This document shows positions 43,018 to 52,403 of a DNA stretch of 64,000 nucleotides, one piece after another. The notes beneath the pieces were generated by a model. That model saw nothing but the letters and a program-made list of their open reading frames with translations. It was not told where the DNA came from and searched no databases. The position numbers and the translations under genes were made by a program. The stretch comes from Halomonas alimentaria (GTDB lineage Bacteria > Pseudomonadota > Gammaproteobacteria > Pseudomonadales > Halomonadaceae): contig NZ_WUTT01000001.1 in the NCBI RefSeq assembly GCF_009902005.1, forward strand, positions 2,986,805 through 3,050,804, in the 5' to 3' direction. The stretch's first letter is position 1. Each line of letters opens with the position of its first letter.

Positions 43018-43932
43018 CTAGCTCGGGCGACGACCGGTGAGGCGGACCCAACCCTCGCGGGTGACCGGCTCGTCCATGCGCAGGCCCTGTTCGCGATAGG
43101 CCTGGAGTACCTCCTCGGCCTGGGCCGCGAGGATGCCGGAGAGCGCCAGGCGTCCGCCGGGGGCGATGTGTCCGGCGATCATCGGCGCCATCTCGACCAG
43201 CGGCCCGGCGAGAATGTTGGCCACCACGACCGGAAAGGCCTCGCCGTCGTCGAGCTGCTCGGGGTAGCTGAGGCGCAGTGCGTCCTCGGCCACCTCGTTG
43301 CGTTCGGCGTTGTCGCGGCTCGCGGTGAGTGCCTGGGGGTCGATATCGGTGCCCGTCGCGCTGGCGGCCCCGAGCTTGAGGGCGGCGATGGCGAGTATCC
43401 CCGAGCCGGTGCCTATGTCGAGGATCGCCTGGCCCTCGAGGGCCTCGCTTATCGCCAGGCCGTCGAGCCAGGCCAGGCAGAGTGCGGTGGTGGGGTGGGT
43501 GCCGGTACCGAAGGCCAGCCCAGGGTCGAGGTGCAGGTTGACTGCGCCCGGCTCCGGGGGCTCGTGCCAGCTGGGCACGATCCACAGGCGTTCACCCATC
43601 TGCAGCGGCGTGAAGTCATCCATCCACTCGCGCTCCCAGTCGCGGTCGGCGAGCAGCTCCACTTCGATCTCGGGGCAGGGCTCCTCGGGCTGCTCGGCAG
43701 CCCAGGCCTGATGCACCCGTTCGAGCATGGCATCGACCCCCTCGAGGTCGTCGTAGAGCCCGGTGAGCACCGTCTCATGCCACAGCGGAGTGCTACCGCG
43801 CTCGGGCTCGAATACAGGGTCATCATGGGCGTCCTGAAGGGTGATGGCGGTGGCCCCCTCGGCGAGCAGCAGCTCCTCGAGGGTCTCGGCCTGCTCCGGG
43901 GCGATATGGGCCTTGAGTTGCAGCCAGGGCAT
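43018..43932 (-). CDS. prmA: ribosomal protein L11 methyltransferase
   Basis: A 304-residue SAM-dependent enzyme trimethylating L11. It has an N-terminal substrate-recognition domain beginning MPWLQLKAHIAPEQAE, then FGTGTHPTTALCLAWL, SAM motif LDIGTGSGILAIAALKLGA and VVANILAGPL. It is separated from accC by a terminator and a repeat element. Confidence 0.97.
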   Translation of the reverse strand: MPWLQLKAHIAPEQAETLEELLLAEGATAITLQDAHDDPVFEPERGSTPLWHETVLTGLYDDLEGVDAMLERVHQAWAAEQPEEPCPEIEVELLADRDWEREWMDDFTPLQMGERLWIVPSWHEPPEPGAVNLHLDPGLAFGTGTHPTTALCLAWLDGLAISEALEGQAILDIGTGSGILAIAALKLGAASATGTDIDPQALTASRDNAERNEVAEDALRLSYPEQLDDGEAFPVVVANILAGPLVEMAPMIAGHIAPGGRLALSGILAAQAEEVLQAYREQGLRMDEPVTREGWVRLTGRRPS

Positions 43933-43959
43933 AAAGGTTCCCGTGGTGGCTCAGAAATG

Positions 43960-43989
43960 AAAAGGCCGCACTGCGGTGTCGATGCGGCC
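43960..43989 (-). terminator. Rho-independent terminator of accB-accC
   Basis: The stem GGCCGCA/TGCGGCC has a 12-nt loop. On the minus strand it is followed by TTTTCATTTC. It is only about 30 bp upstream of the prmA start, so prmA needs a promoter overlapping this region or readthrough. Confidence 0.8.
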
Positions 43990-44027
43990 TGGAATAATGG
44001 CTTGGCTCGGCGGCGAGGGGCGCCGGG

Positions 44028-44111
44028 GGCAGGCTTGGAGGGGGTCCTACGCCAGGGATGGCGTCGGTAGCGCCCAGGGAGGGGTTCACAGCGCCCCCGA
44101 ACAAGCCTGCC
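44028..44111. repeat. 84-bp hairpin element with 10-bp terminal inverted repeats
   Basis: GGCAGGCTTG (44028-44037) and CAAGCCTGCC (44102-44111) are perfect inverted ends. Inside is another hairpin, ACGCCA-GGGA-TGGCGT, and the segment GGGAGGGGTTCACAGCGCC. It resembles dispersed intergenic elements I associate with marine gammaproteobacteria. Confidence 0.6.
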
Positions 44112-44120
44112 GCCGGATCA

Positions 44121-44146
44121 GCCCCGAGCCATGTGGCACTCGGGGC
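44121..44146. terminator. hairpin just after accC
   Basis: GCCCCGAG/CTCGGGGC is an 8-bp stem with a 10-nt loop, 24 bp beyond the accC stop. No T-tract is present. Confidence 0.4.
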
Positions 44147-44169
44147 CGACGGGGCCGGGGATCAAGGAG

Positions 44170-45519
44170 TTACAGCCCCAGCTTCTTCTCCAGGTAGTGG
44201 ATATTGACGCCACCTTGCCGGAAGTAGCCGTCGCGCACCAGATCCTTGTGCAGATCGGTGTTGGTCTTGATGCCCTCCACCAGCAACTCATCCAGCGCGA
44301 CCCGCATGCGGGTCAGGGCCGTTTCACGGTCGGCACCCCAGGTGATCAGCTTGCCGATCAGCGAGTCGTAGTGGGGCGGCACGGTGTAGCCGGTGTAGAG
44401 GTGGGAGTCCATGCGCACGCCCAGGCCGCCCGGCGGGTGATAGAGGCTGACCTTGCCCGGAGAGGGCATGAAGGTGCGCGGGTCCTCGGCATTGATGCGG
44501 CACTCGAAGGCGTGGCCGCTGAGCTCCACATCCTCCTGGCGGATGGAGAGCGGCAGACCGGAGGCGATGCGCAGCTGCTCCCGGACGATATCCACGCCGG
44601 TGACCATCTCGGTGACCGGGTGCTCCACCTGCACGCGGGTGTTCATCTCGATGAAGAAGAACTGGCCATCCTCGTAGAGGAACTCGAAGGTGCCGGCGCC
44701 GCGATAGCCGATGGTGATGCAGGCCTGGCGACACGCCTCGAGCACTTCGGCGCGGGCCTCGGGATCGAGCATCGGCGCGGGGGCCTCCTCGATCACCTTC
44801 TGATGGCGGCGCTGTAGCGAGCAGTCGCGGTCATAGAGGTGGATGGCATTGCCTTGGCCATCGGCGAGTACCTGCACCTCCACGTGACGCGGATTCTCGA
44901 GGAACTTCTCCATGTAGACGGTGCCGTCGCCGAATGAGGTGTGGGCCTCGGTGCGGGTCACATTCACGGCGGAGAGCAGGTGCGCCTCGGTGTGTACCAC
45001 GCGCATGCCGCGTCCGCCACCACCGGCGGCGGCCTTGATGATCACCGGATAGCCGATGCGGCGTGCGGTGGCCAGGATCTCGGCTTCCTCACCTTCACCT
45101 TCGGGCAGCGGGCCGTCGGAGCCCGGCACCGTGGGTACGCCGGCCTTCTTCATCGACTCGATGGCACTGACCTTGTCGCCCATCAGGCGGATGGTCTCGG
45201 CCTTGGGCCCGATGAAGGTAAACCCGGAGCGCTCCACCTGCTCGGCGAAGTTGGCGTTCTCGGAGAGGAAGCCGTAGCCGGGGTGGATGGCGCTGCTGTC
45301 GGTGACCTCGGCGGCACTGATCAGCGCCGGGATGTTGAGGTAGGACTGGGCCGAGGGGGCCGGCCCGATGCATACGGCCTCGTCGGCCAGGCGCACGTGC
45401 ATCAGCTCGCGGTCGGCCTTGGAGTGGACCGCCACTGTCCTGATGCCCAGCTCCTTGCAGGCGCGCAGGATGCGCAGGGCGATCTCGCCGCGGTTGGCGA
45501 TAAGAACCTTGTCCAGCAT
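44170..45519 (-). CDS. accC: acetyl-CoA carboxylase, biotin carboxylase subunit
   Basis: A 449-residue ATP-grasp enzyme that carboxylates the biotin on AccB with bicarbonate. It starts [17 protein letters not shown], has the glycine-rich loop [21 protein letters not shown] and the [16 protein letters not shown] active-site segment. ATG 45519 matches the family start. It lies 43 bp after accB. Confidence 0.98.
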   Translation of the reverse strand: MLDKVLIANRGEIALRILRACKELGIRTVAVHSKADRELMHVRLADEAVCIGPAPSAQSYLNIPALISAAEVTDSSAIHPGYGFLSENANFAEQVERSGFTFIGPKAETIRLMGDKVSAIESMKKAGVPTVPGSDGPLPEGEGEEAEILATARRIGYPVIIKAAAGGGGRGMRVVHTEAHLLSAVNVTRTEAHTSFGDGTVYMEKFLENPRHVEVQVLADGQGNAIHLYDRDCSLQRRHQKVIEEAPAPMLDPEARAEVLEACRQACITIGYRGAGTFEFLYEDGQFFFIEMNTRVQVEHPVTEMVTGVDIVREQLRIASGLPLSIRQEDVELSGHAFECRINAEDPRTFMPSPGKVSLYHPPGGLGVRMDSHLYTGYTVPPHYDSLIGKLITWGADRETALTRMRVALDELLVEGIKTNTDLHKDLVRDGYFRQGGVNIHYLEKKLGL

Positions 45520-45562
45520 GATGGGTCCGCCAGTGTCGGGTGAATGAAGAGGTAAGCGATGC

Positions 45563-46030
45563 TCAGGCGATGACGACCAGGGGCTGGTCGTATTCCACCG
45601 GCTCGCCATCCTCGACCAGGATCGCCTCGACTACACCGTCACGGTCGGCCTCGATCTGGTTCATCATCTTCATCGCCTCGACGATGCACACCGTCTCGCC
45701 CTTCTTGACGTGGGAGCCGATCTCGACAAAGGCCTTGGCGCCGGGGGCCGGTGAGCGATAGAAGGTGCCCACCATGGGGGAGGTGATGGCCTGTCCCTGG
45801 AAGCTGGGGCCCTCTGCGGTGGCCGGCTCGGCGCTCTCGGCGGGTGCCGGAGCCGCGGCGGGAGCCGGCTGAGCCACTGGAGCGTAACCCTGGGGCATGC
45901 TGGGCTGCCAGTTCACGCCGTTGGGGTGGCGGCTGATGCGAACCGACTCTTCGCCTTCCTGGATCTCGATTTCGCTGATGTTCGACTCTTCGAGCAACTC
46001 GATCAGCTTCTTGACCTTGCGGATATCCAT
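45563..46030 (-). CDS. accB: acetyl-CoA carboxylase biotin carboxyl carrier protein
   Basis: A 155-residue carrier. It starts [17 protein letters not shown] and has an Ala/Pro-rich linker (about 55-75). The biotinyl domain carries the biotin-attachment motif [15 protein letters not shown]. The commonly upstream aroQ gene is absent here; a gap and then dsbD follow instead. Biotin for this protein is made by the cluster at 28-34 kb. Confidence 0.98.
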   Translation of the reverse strand: MDIRKVKKLIELLEESNISEIEIQEGEESVRISRHPNGVNWQPSMPQGYAPVAQPAPAAAPAPAESAEPATAEGPSFQGQAITSPMVGTFYRSPAPGAKAFVEIGSHVKKGETVCIVEAMKMMNQIEADRDGVVEAILVEDGEPVEYDQPLVVIA

Positions 46031-46205
46031 GACGTTCGTCCCGATCGGTTGGGTGCGGTGAATGGCCGTTGGCCCGGTGCTGTCAACCATGGCCAAGTTT
46101 CATTAGATCGCGGCAAGATGGCGACTCTTCCGCCTCTATAGGCCGTTAAAAGAGGGTAGCGCAGGAGTTTGCCGAAAAACCGGGATGATGTCCAGCGCAG
46201 ACGAA

Positions 46206-46246
46206 AACGCCGTTCACGCTCCGCTGAGCGGCGCGTGAACGGCGTC
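46206..46246 (-). terminator. Rho-independent terminator of dsbD
   Basis: A perfect 13-bp stem ACGCCGTTCACGC/GCGTGAACGGCGT has an inner CCGCT-G-AGCGG hairpin. On the minus strand it is followed by TTTTCGTCTG. It lies 14 bp after the dsbD stop. Confidence 0.85.
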
Positions 46247-46258
46247 ATGATGCGTGTT

Positions 46259-48142
46259 TCAGACGTTGCCGGCGGTGCGTTCCTCGAGCCAGCCGAGCAC
46301 GCCTTTCAGGTGCTCCGCCAGTGGCTCGGCGCGGGTCTCGCCCTGGATGCGAGCCGAGCGAATCTCCTCGCCGGCGTGGAAGAACAGCAGGCTGGGTGGC
46401 CCGAACAGCTCGTAGCGGTCGAGCAGTTCGCGACTGGCGGCATCGGTGTCGGTCACATCGACGTTGATGCGGGCGAAGGCGGCCAGCGGCTCGGCGACCC
46501 TCGGGTCGGGGTAGACCTGGCGCTCGAGCTGCTTGCAGGAGATGCACCAGTCGGCGGTGAAGTGGACGAAGGCGGCCTGACCTTCGGGTACCGAGGCAAG
46601 CGCCTGATGCAGTCCGTCGAGCTCGTCAACGGTGGTCACCTCGGCAGCGGGCTGGGTGCCACCTGACGCCGGCCCAGCGCCGGCAGTCAGCGGTGCCAGC
46701 GGACGCAGGGGGTCGCTGGCACCACTGGCCGCGCCGAGCACCAGAGCCACCCCCCAGGCCAGCAGCAGCAGCCCGAGCGCCTGGCGGGCCCGCGCCCATC
46801 CCTGGGGCAGGTTGGTGGACATGGCGCCGAGTGCCAGGGCGGTACCGACTGCTAGTGCGGCCCACAGCAGCAGCACGGCGGTCGCGGGCAGCAGGCGTTC
46901 GATCAGCCAGATTGCCACCCCCAGCAGCAGGATGCCGAAGGCGATCTTGACACCGTTCATCCAGGCACCACTGCGCGGCAGCAGGGTGGTACCGAAGGTG
47001 CCGACCAGCAGCAGTGGCACCCCCATGCCCAGGCCCAGGGCGAGCAGGGCGGCGCCCCCCATCACGGCGTCGCCGGTGGTGGAGATGAATACCAGGGCAC
47101 CGGCCAACGGCGCCGAGACGCAGGGCGAGACGACCAGCACCGACAGTGCGCCAGCCAGGGCCAGACCGGCGGGGCCGCTCTGCTGGGCGCGCGCCTGCCA
47201 GCCGTCGATGCGGCCGGCCAGTCGGGGGGAGAGACGCATCTCGAAGGCGCCGAACATGGCCAGGGCGAAGAGGGTGAAGAGCACTGCGAAGGTGATCAAC
47301 ACCGGCGCCGACTGCAGGCGCGCCTGGAGGTTGAGTCCGGCCCCGAACAGGCCCATCAGCACGCCGACCAGGGCGTAGGTGAGCGCCATGCCGGCCACGT
47401 AGCTGGCGGAGAGGGCGAAGGCGCGTGGCCGGCTGGGGTTCTGGCCGACGATGATCGACGACAGGATCGGCACCATGGGCAGTACGCAGGGGGTGAAGGT
47501 CAGCCCCAGGCCGGCGAGGAAGAAGAGCCCCAGCGCCAGCGGCAGGCTGGCCTCGGCCATCAGCGACTGGAAGCGGCCGTCCTCGCTCTGTGGTGCCGCG
47601 AAGTCTCCGGCAGAGCCAGTCGCACCGGCCTGCTCCCCGTCGCCCCCCACTACGGAATCGCTGTCGCCATCAGATGGCTGCCAGCCAGCGAAGGCCGCCG
47701 GTGCCTGCTGCTCGGCGGCCTCCAGGTCGACACGCTCGGGGGGGTAGCAGAGGCCGGCGTCGGCGCAGCCCTGGAAGGTGACGGTGATCGGTATCACGCC
47801 GCTGGCCGTTTCCTCGAAAGGTACCTCGAAGACCAGGGTGTCGCGGAAGGTATAGACGTCGCCGAGGAACTCGTCGCTGGTAAAGGTGCCCTGGGGGAGC
47901 TCCGGTTCCCCCAGCGGCTGGTCGGCCGACTCCACCGCAAATTGGTGGCGATAGAGGTAGTAGCCTTCGGCGGCTTCCATGCCAATGTAGAGGGTCTCGC
48001 CGTCATGCCAGGCACTGGGCTGGAAGGCCTCAAGTACCGGCAGGAACTCCTTGTCGTCGCTTGCGAACCACTGGGCCTGGGCGGCGAGCGGCAGCAGCAA
48101 CAGCAGCAGGGTCGTCAGGGCGGTTCGTCGCAGGCTGATCAC
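46259..48142 (-). CDS. dsbD: thiol:disulfide interchange protein DsbD
   Basis: A 627-residue inner-membrane reductant conveyor. A signal peptide ends AAQAQ. The periplasmic alpha domain holds its Cys pair in CADAGLCYPPERV. The membrane domain has paired cysteines in FTPCVLPMVPI and VSPCVSAPLAGAL. The C-terminal thioredoxin-like domain has the WCISC active site (FTADWCISCKQLE). It passes electrons from cytoplasmic thioredoxin to periplasmic partners such as DsbC. Gly/Ser-rich linker sequence near 160-190 separates the first two domains. Confidence 0.97.
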   Translation of the reverse strand: MISLRRTALTTLLLLLLPLAAQAQWFASDDKEFLPVLEAFQPSAWHDGETLYIGMEAAEGYYLYRHQFAVESADQPLGEPELPQGTFTSDEFLGDVYTFRDTLVFEVPFEETASGVIPITVTFQGCADAGLCYPPERVDLEAAEQQAPAAFAGWQPSDGDSDSVVGGDGEQAGATGSAGDFAAPQSEDGRFQSLMAEASLPLALGLFFLAGLGLTFTPCVLPMVPILSSIIVGQNPSRPRAFALSASYVAGMALTYALVGVLMGLFGAGLNLQARLQSAPVLITFAVLFTLFALAMFGAFEMRLSPRLAGRIDGWQARAQQSGPAGLALAGALSVLVVSPCVSAPLAGALVFISTTGDAVMGGAALLALGLGMGVPLLLVGTFGTTLLPRSGAWMNGVKIAFGILLLGVAIWLIERLLPATAVLLLWAALAVGTALALGAMSTNLPQGWARARQALGLLLLAWGVALVLGAASGASDPLRPLAPLTAGAGPASGGTQPAAEVTTVDELDGLHQALASVPEGQAAFVHFTADWCISCKQLERQVYPDPRVAEPLAAFARINVDVTDTDAASRELLDRYELFGPPSLLFFHAGEEIRSARIQGETRAEPLAEHLKGVLGWLEERTAGNV

Positions 48143-48382
48143 GGAAATCCTGTCCTTGTTTGGGGTGTAGCTGGCGATCAGACCCCATCCGATCCGCGGG
48201 GTTCCAGCCCGGCATCGCGCGGGGAGCGGGACCCTGGCATGAGGGCGAGGATGGACTGAACGCTTGCGCTGGTCGGGTGCTAGGATAACGCAGGAGAGGG
48301 CGTGGCTTCATCGAGGGGCGTGGCGAAAGGTGTGCCACGTTGTCGCACGCTCCCATGTCTCGTATAGGAAAGGAACCTTCAC

Positions 48383-49684
48383 ATGGCTTGGATGGGCAAG
48401 GGCGGCGCCAGGCGTCGCGAGAGGATCGAAGCGCTGGAGCGCCCCGAGTACGGCTGGATCTGGAAGCCGTTGCTGGCGCTGCTGGTGATCTATCTGGTGG
48501 TGACGCTGGCCCTCGGGATCTGGTGGAGCCGCACGCCGGCGCCGCATAGCGTCGAGCAGGTGCCGATGGAGCGGCGTGGAGATGCCGGTGGCGAGCCCGC
48601 CGCCCGAGGTGCGGTGACCGTGGCCACCCTGGCCTCCATCGTCGAGACCCTCTATGACAAGCCCGGTGGCTACCTGCGCAATGACCGCCTGCCTCCGGGC
48701 CTGTGGCTGGACAACATGCCGAGCTGGGAGCGTGGGGTGCTGGATCAGGCCAGGGATCTGGCGCGAGCCCTGCCCTCGATGCATCCACACGAGGTCGAAC
48801 TTCTGGAGGAAGTGGTGCGCGGCCTGGCCGGAGACGGCCTCGACTGGTACCGGCCCGCCACCGAGTCACATCTGGTATCGGCGGTGGCCGCTCTGGATAG
48901 CCAGCTGACGGCGCTGGGCGGCATGCAGGCCGAGGGCTTCGTCCCCGGGGCGGGGCTGCGCCGCTGGCTGGCCGATGTCGGGGTGCGTCTCGACGAACTC
49001 TCTCTACGCCTGGCTTCGGGTGCCGGAGGGCACCAGATGCTGCGTGAGCTGGCCATCGACAGCGAGGCACTGCCCGAGGGCACTCCCTGGTATCGGGTCG
49101 ACAATGTCTTCTTCGAGGCGCGTGGCACCGGCTGGGCGTTGGTCCAGATGCTGGAGGGGGTGCAGCGCGACCAGGCCGATGTCCTGGAGAGCGCCGGAGT
49201 GACTGAGCGTTGGGAGCGCCTGCGGGCGGAATTGGCCATGACCCAGCGACGCCTGTGGAGTCCGGTGGTGATGAGCGGCTCCGGATTCGGTCCCTTCGCC
49301 AACCATACGCTGGTGATGGCGCTTCACGTCAGCCGTGCCCGGGACCTGGTCGAGGAGATCACTACGGTGCTTGCCGAGAGTGCCGCCCTCGAGGCTGGCG
49401 GCGATGGCGTGACCCAGGTGCCGGCCAGCGAGCCCGAGGTGGTTGAGGTGACGCGTGACGCCCAGGCCGCGCCGGAAGCAGCTGATCAGCAGGAGGCCGA
49501 GCAGTCAGAGGCCAATGAGGAAGAGGCCAATCAGGAAGAGGCGGGTCAGGAAGAGGCGGGTCAGGAAGAGACAGGTCAGGAAGAGGCGGGTCAGGAAGAG
49601 ACAGGTCAGGAAGAGGCGGGGCAGGAGGAGGCAGGTCAGGACGAGGCGGGTCAGGAAGAGCCCGCACCCCAGGCCAGCGAATAG
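48383..49684 (+). CDS. DUF2333 family membrane-anchored protein with acidic repeat tail
   Basis: A 433-residue protein. A basic cytoplasmic N-terminus (KGGARRRERIEALE) leads to one transmembrane helix near 30-47. A conserved periplasmic DUF2333 domain follows (LYDKPGGYLRNDRLPPGLWLDNMPSWERGVLDQARDLARAL is the family's core, continuing to about 340). Residues about 370-433 are an extreme low-complexity tail of GQEEA/T pentapeptides. GAAAGGAA precedes ATG 48383. The function of the family is unknown. Confidence 0.85.
   Translation: MAWMGKGGARRRERIEALERPEYGWIWKPLLALLVIYLVVTLALGIWWSRTPAPHSVEQVPMERRGDAGGEPAARGAVTVATLASIVETLYDKPGGYLRNDRLPPGLWLDNMPSWERGVLDQARDLARALPSMHPHEVELLEEVVRGLAGDGLDWYRPATESHLVSAVAALDSQLTALGGMQAEGFVPGAGLRRWLADVGVRLDELSLRLASGAGGHQMLRELAIDSEALPEGTPWYRVDNVFFEARGTGWALVQMLEGVQRDQADVLESAGVTERWERLRAELAMTQRRLWSPVVMSGSGFGPFANHTLVMALHVSRARDLVEEITTVLAESAALEAGGDGVTQVPASEPEVVEVTRDAQAAPEAADQQEAEQSEANEEEANQEEAGQEEAGQEETGQEEAGQEETGQEEAGQEEAGQDEAGQEEPAPQASE
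49540..49662 (+). repeat. 15-bp coding tandem repeat (GQEEA/T)
   Basis: About eight copies of a 15-bp unit of the form GGTCAGGAAGAGGCG, alternating with GGTCAGGAAGAGACA, encode Gly-Gln-Glu-Glu-Ala/Thr. The unit length keeps frame, so copy number can vary without breaking the gene. Confidence 0.9.
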
Positions 49685-49736
49685 CCGCCCATCGACCGGC
49701 CCAGTGTTCGGCTGGCCGGGTTTGGCAGGCAACAAA

Positions 49737-49771
49737 TGAAGCGGGCCGCCCCTTGGGGCGGCCCGCTTTAC
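49737..49771. terminator. bidirectional terminator between the DUF2333 gene and ppa
   Basis: A perfect 14-bp stem AAGCGGGCCGCCCC/GGGGCGGCCCGCTT with a 2-nt loop; the plus strand continues TACG after CTTT, the minus strand CATTTG after CTT. Confidence 0.75.
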
Positions 49772-49817
49772 GTCTGGCTCGAGTTCCAGGGGCCGAAGAC
49801 CGCCGTGGGAACTGGGT

Positions 49818-50348
49818 TCAGGCCTTCTCGTAGGCGGAGACCGCCTTTTCGATGGCCTTGCGGGCGGCCTCGACACCTTCCCAGGACTCTACCTTGACCC
49901 ACTTGCCCTTCTCGAGATCCTTGTAATTCTCGAAGAAGTGGGCGATCTGCTGGCGCAGCAGCTCAGGCAGGTCGGTCACTTCCTGTACATCATCGTAGAG
50001 GCTGGAGAGCTTGTGGTGCGGTACGCAGACCAGCTTGGCGTCTTCGCCGGCCTCGTCGGTCATGTTGAGGATGCCCACCGGACGGGCGCGGATGACGCTG
50101 CCGGGCTGCACCGGGTAGGGGGTGACCACCAGAGCGTCCAGCGCATCACCGTCGTCGGCCAGGGTGTGCGGGATGAAGCCGTAGTTGGCCGGATAGAACA
50201 TCGGGGTGGCCATGAAACGGTCGACCAGCAGTGCCCCCATGTCCTTGTCGATCTCGTACTTGATCGGGGTGTGGTTGGCCGGGATCTCGATCGCCACGTA
50301 GACGTCGTTCGGGAGGTCCTTGCCGGCGGGGATATTGTCGAAGTTCAT
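49818..50348 (-). CDS. ppa: soluble inorganic pyrophosphatase (family I)
   Basis: A 176-residue family-I pyrophosphatase splitting PPi to two phosphates. It has [16 protein letters not shown] near the N-terminus, [19 protein letters not shown] carrying the metal-binding Asp residues, and [10 protein letters not shown] near the end. It lies near a PPi-type phosphofructokinase (2 kb away), so two PPi-consuming enzymes share the neighbourhood. Confidence 0.97.
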   Translation of the reverse strand: MNFDNIPAGKDLPNDVYVAIEIPANHTPIKYEIDKDMGALLVDRFMATPMFYPANYGFIPHTLADDGDALDALVVTPYPVQPGSVIRARPVGILNMTDEAGEDAKLVCVPHHKLSSLYDDVQEVTDLPELLRQQIAHFFENYKDLEKGKWVKVESWEGVEAARKAIEKAVSAYEKA

Positions 50349-50604
50349 CGTCGCTTCCTTGGGGTTGGAAATGGCGGTTGGAAATGGCGGTTGGCAGAAG
50401 TTCTAGGCGAATCGTCTGGATGAAAAAATTTGCCGAATTATACGGGGCCGTCGAAGCGAATACCAATTCGACCATCGATGCCGTCGACGCTGCGGAGCAG
50501 GGCGGCACCTTCGGAGGGGCGCCGCCATGCCGCGCTCCCGTGTATGATAGGCGCCGCCACGGAGCCGAGCTTCGGGCAGGCAACCAACGGGCAAGGAGGG
50601 GCGA
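50349..50604. other. intergenic region between ppa and the phosphatase/kinase gene
   Basis: This 256-bp divergent gap contains a 13-bp direct repeat (GGTTGGAAATGGC) in two full copies at 50363-50388 plus a partial one. An AT-rich stretch lies near 50422-50445, and a TATGAT-like hexamer near 50541 may be the -10 of the plus-strand gene. No gene is supported. Confidence 0.4.
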
Positions 50605-52338
50605 GTGACTCCCGCGCAGCTGTCATTGAGTTTTGGCCAGGCCTTTGTGGCGCCGGATCGTCGGCGGCATCGCAGCTCCATGTCCGTCCGCCTGCCCGAG
50701 GCGCCCCAGCTCAACGCCAAGGGGGCCTGTGCGCTGATCAGCGATTCCACCTTGCGCAACAGCATGGCCAAGCAGGCCGGGGACCTTAGCGTGCGCAGCT
50801 TCCTCGCTGACTACTACTCCACCCCCGACCACTGGGACGTCAAGACATCGGCGACCCGGGTGCTGCGCGCCCTCAATGCCTGGACCTACAGCCAGAGCCG
50901 CCAGGTGGCAGAGGGCAGTTACGTCACTTCGCTGTCGGCGCTGGTGCTGCGCGGTACCGAGGGCCACCTCTTCCATATGGGCGACACCCTGGTGTTTCGA
51001 CTGCGTGGGGCGGAATTCGAGCAGCTGACACGCGACCACGTCACCGACCTCGGGGGCTATCGCTACCCCTCCCGGGCCCTGGGCATGGATAACAGCATCG
51101 ACATCGATTATGCCCGCTTTCCGGCCAAGCAGGGGGATCTGTTCCTGTTTACCACCCAGGCGGTGCTGGGCACCCTGATGCCGTCGGAATACGTGCAGCT
51201 GATTCGCCAGGATGCCAGCGACCTCGATGCCGCCTGTGATCGCCTGGCCGAGGCGGCGGTACAGCGTGCGCAGTCTCGCGGCTACGGGGCGGAACAGTTC
51301 TGCTTCCAGTTGGTGCGCATCGATGAGCTGCCCGATGCCCAGTCCGACAATCCGGCCAAGGTGTACGGCGAACTGCCGATCCCGCCTGAGCTCTCCCCGG
51401 GGGATCGCCTCGACGGGCTGGAGGTGCTGGCCGTGCTGTCACGCACCGCCCAGTCGCGGGTCTACCGGGTGCGTGACCTTCAGAGCGAGCGCGAGATGGT
51501 GATGAAGGCCCCGAGCCCCGAGCTCTCTCACCGCAATATCTACCTGGAGCACTTTCTGCTTCAGCAGTGGGTGGTGGAGCGGGTCAAGTCGCCCTTCGTG
51601 GTGCGCGTCATGGAGCCGTCACGGCCACGCCGCTACCTCTACTACCTGATGGCCCATGTCGAGGGTGAGACCCTGGTCGACTGGGCGCGGCGCCACCCCC
51701 AGGCGAGCCTGGCCCAGCGCCTGGATATCGCCAACCAACTGGGCAAGGCGGTGCAGGCCCTTCACCACCGCGAGTTGCTGCATCAGCAGATCCACCCCGG
51801 CAATGTGCTGATCGACAGCCATGGGCAGGTCGTGCTGACCGACTTCAGTGCCTGTCGGATGCGCGACGGAGGAGGGCTCACGGATGCTCGCGAGCTGCTG
51901 CGCCAGGTAGGTCTTACCGAACACAGCGCACCGGAATACGCCCTGGATGACGGGATCGGTCGGCGCAGCGACCAGTACTCCTATGCCTCAACGGTCTACT
52001 GGCTGCTGACCGGCGAGCTGCCCTACGCAGTGCCCCCCAACCGCCTGCGTAGCCATACCGACCTCGAGCAGCTTGTCTATCGCAGCGCGCGACAGCGCAA
52101 CCCCGAGGTGCCCCAGGCACTGGACGAGGCGCTGCGCCGGGCGCTGGATCCCCAGCGAGCGCTGCGCTACCGGCGCATGTCGGAGTTCCTGCGCGAGCTG
52201 CGCCAGCCACTGGCAATCTCGCGCCAGTCGACGGCGTCGCGCCTCAGCCCGCGCCGATTCCGTGATTCCGGCCACTTCTGGCAGGGCATCGCGGCGATCC
52301 TGCTGTTGCTGCTGGTGCTTTCCTGGTTGCTGCGATAG
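50605..52338 (+). CDS. PP2C-like / Ser-Thr kinase-like fusion with C-terminal anchor; catalytic residues degenerate
   Basis: A 577-residue fusion of the family annotated as bifunctional protein-serine/threonine kinase/phosphatase. Residues about 1-245 align with the PP2C half (LSLSFGQ start; FLADYYSTPDHWDVKTSATRVLRALNAW is typical), but the metal-binding ADG motif is replaced by SDS around Asp47. Residues about 265-540 are a kinase fold with Lys301 (MVMKAP). The catalytic loop HQDLRPDN is HQQIHPGN, with Gln395 where Asp is required, and DFG is DFS (413-415). One hydrophobic helix ends the protein (about 557-577). It may be a scaffold or regulator rather than an enzyme. The start could be a little downstream. 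Confidence 0.85.
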   Translation: MTPAQLSLSFGQAFVAPDRRRHRSSMSVRLPEAPQLNAKGACALISDSTLRNSMAKQAGDLSVRSFLADYYSTPDHWDVKTSATRVLRALNAWTYSQSRQVAEGSYVTSLSALVLRGTEGHLFHMGDTLVFRLRGAEFEQLTRDHVTDLGGYRYPSRALGMDNSIDIDYARFPAKQGDLFLFTTQAVLGTLMPSEYVQLIRQDASDLDAACDRLAEAAVQRAQSRGYGAEQFCFQLVRIDELPDAQSDNPAKVYGELPIPPELSPGDRLDGLEVLAVLSRTAQSRVYRVRDLQSEREMVMKAPSPELSHRNIYLEHFLLQQWVVERVKSPFVVRVMEPSRPRRYLYYLMAHVEGETLVDWARRHPQASLAQRLDIANQLGKAVQALHHRELLHQQIHPGNVLIDSHGQVVLTDFSACRMRDGGGLTDARELLRQVGLTEHSAPEYALDDGIGRRSDQYSYASTVYWLLTGELPYAVPPNRLRSHTDLEQLVYRSARQRNPEVPQALDEALRRALDPQRALRYRRMSEFLRELRQPLAISRQSTASRLSPRRFRDSGHFWQGIAAILLLLLVLSWLLR

Positions 52339-52352
52339 GGCCTTCGGCCAGG

Positions 52353-52393
52353 ATCAAGGAGCAAGGGAGGTAATGTGCCCCTTGTTCCTTGAT
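52353..52393. terminator. hairpin between kinase fusion and pfp
   Basis: ATCAAGGAGCAAGGG and CCCTTGTTCCTTGAT form a 15-bp stem with one G-U pair and an 11-nt loop, placed between the convergent genes. TTCCTTG recurs just after, recalling the heptamer arrays elsewhere. Confidence 0.55.
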
Positions 52394-52403
52394 TCCTTGT
52401 GGC

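Noticed and set aside
50363-50395. 13-bp direct repeat upstream of ppa as an operator
   Set aside because: The copies abut directly with no dyad and look like a local slippage product.
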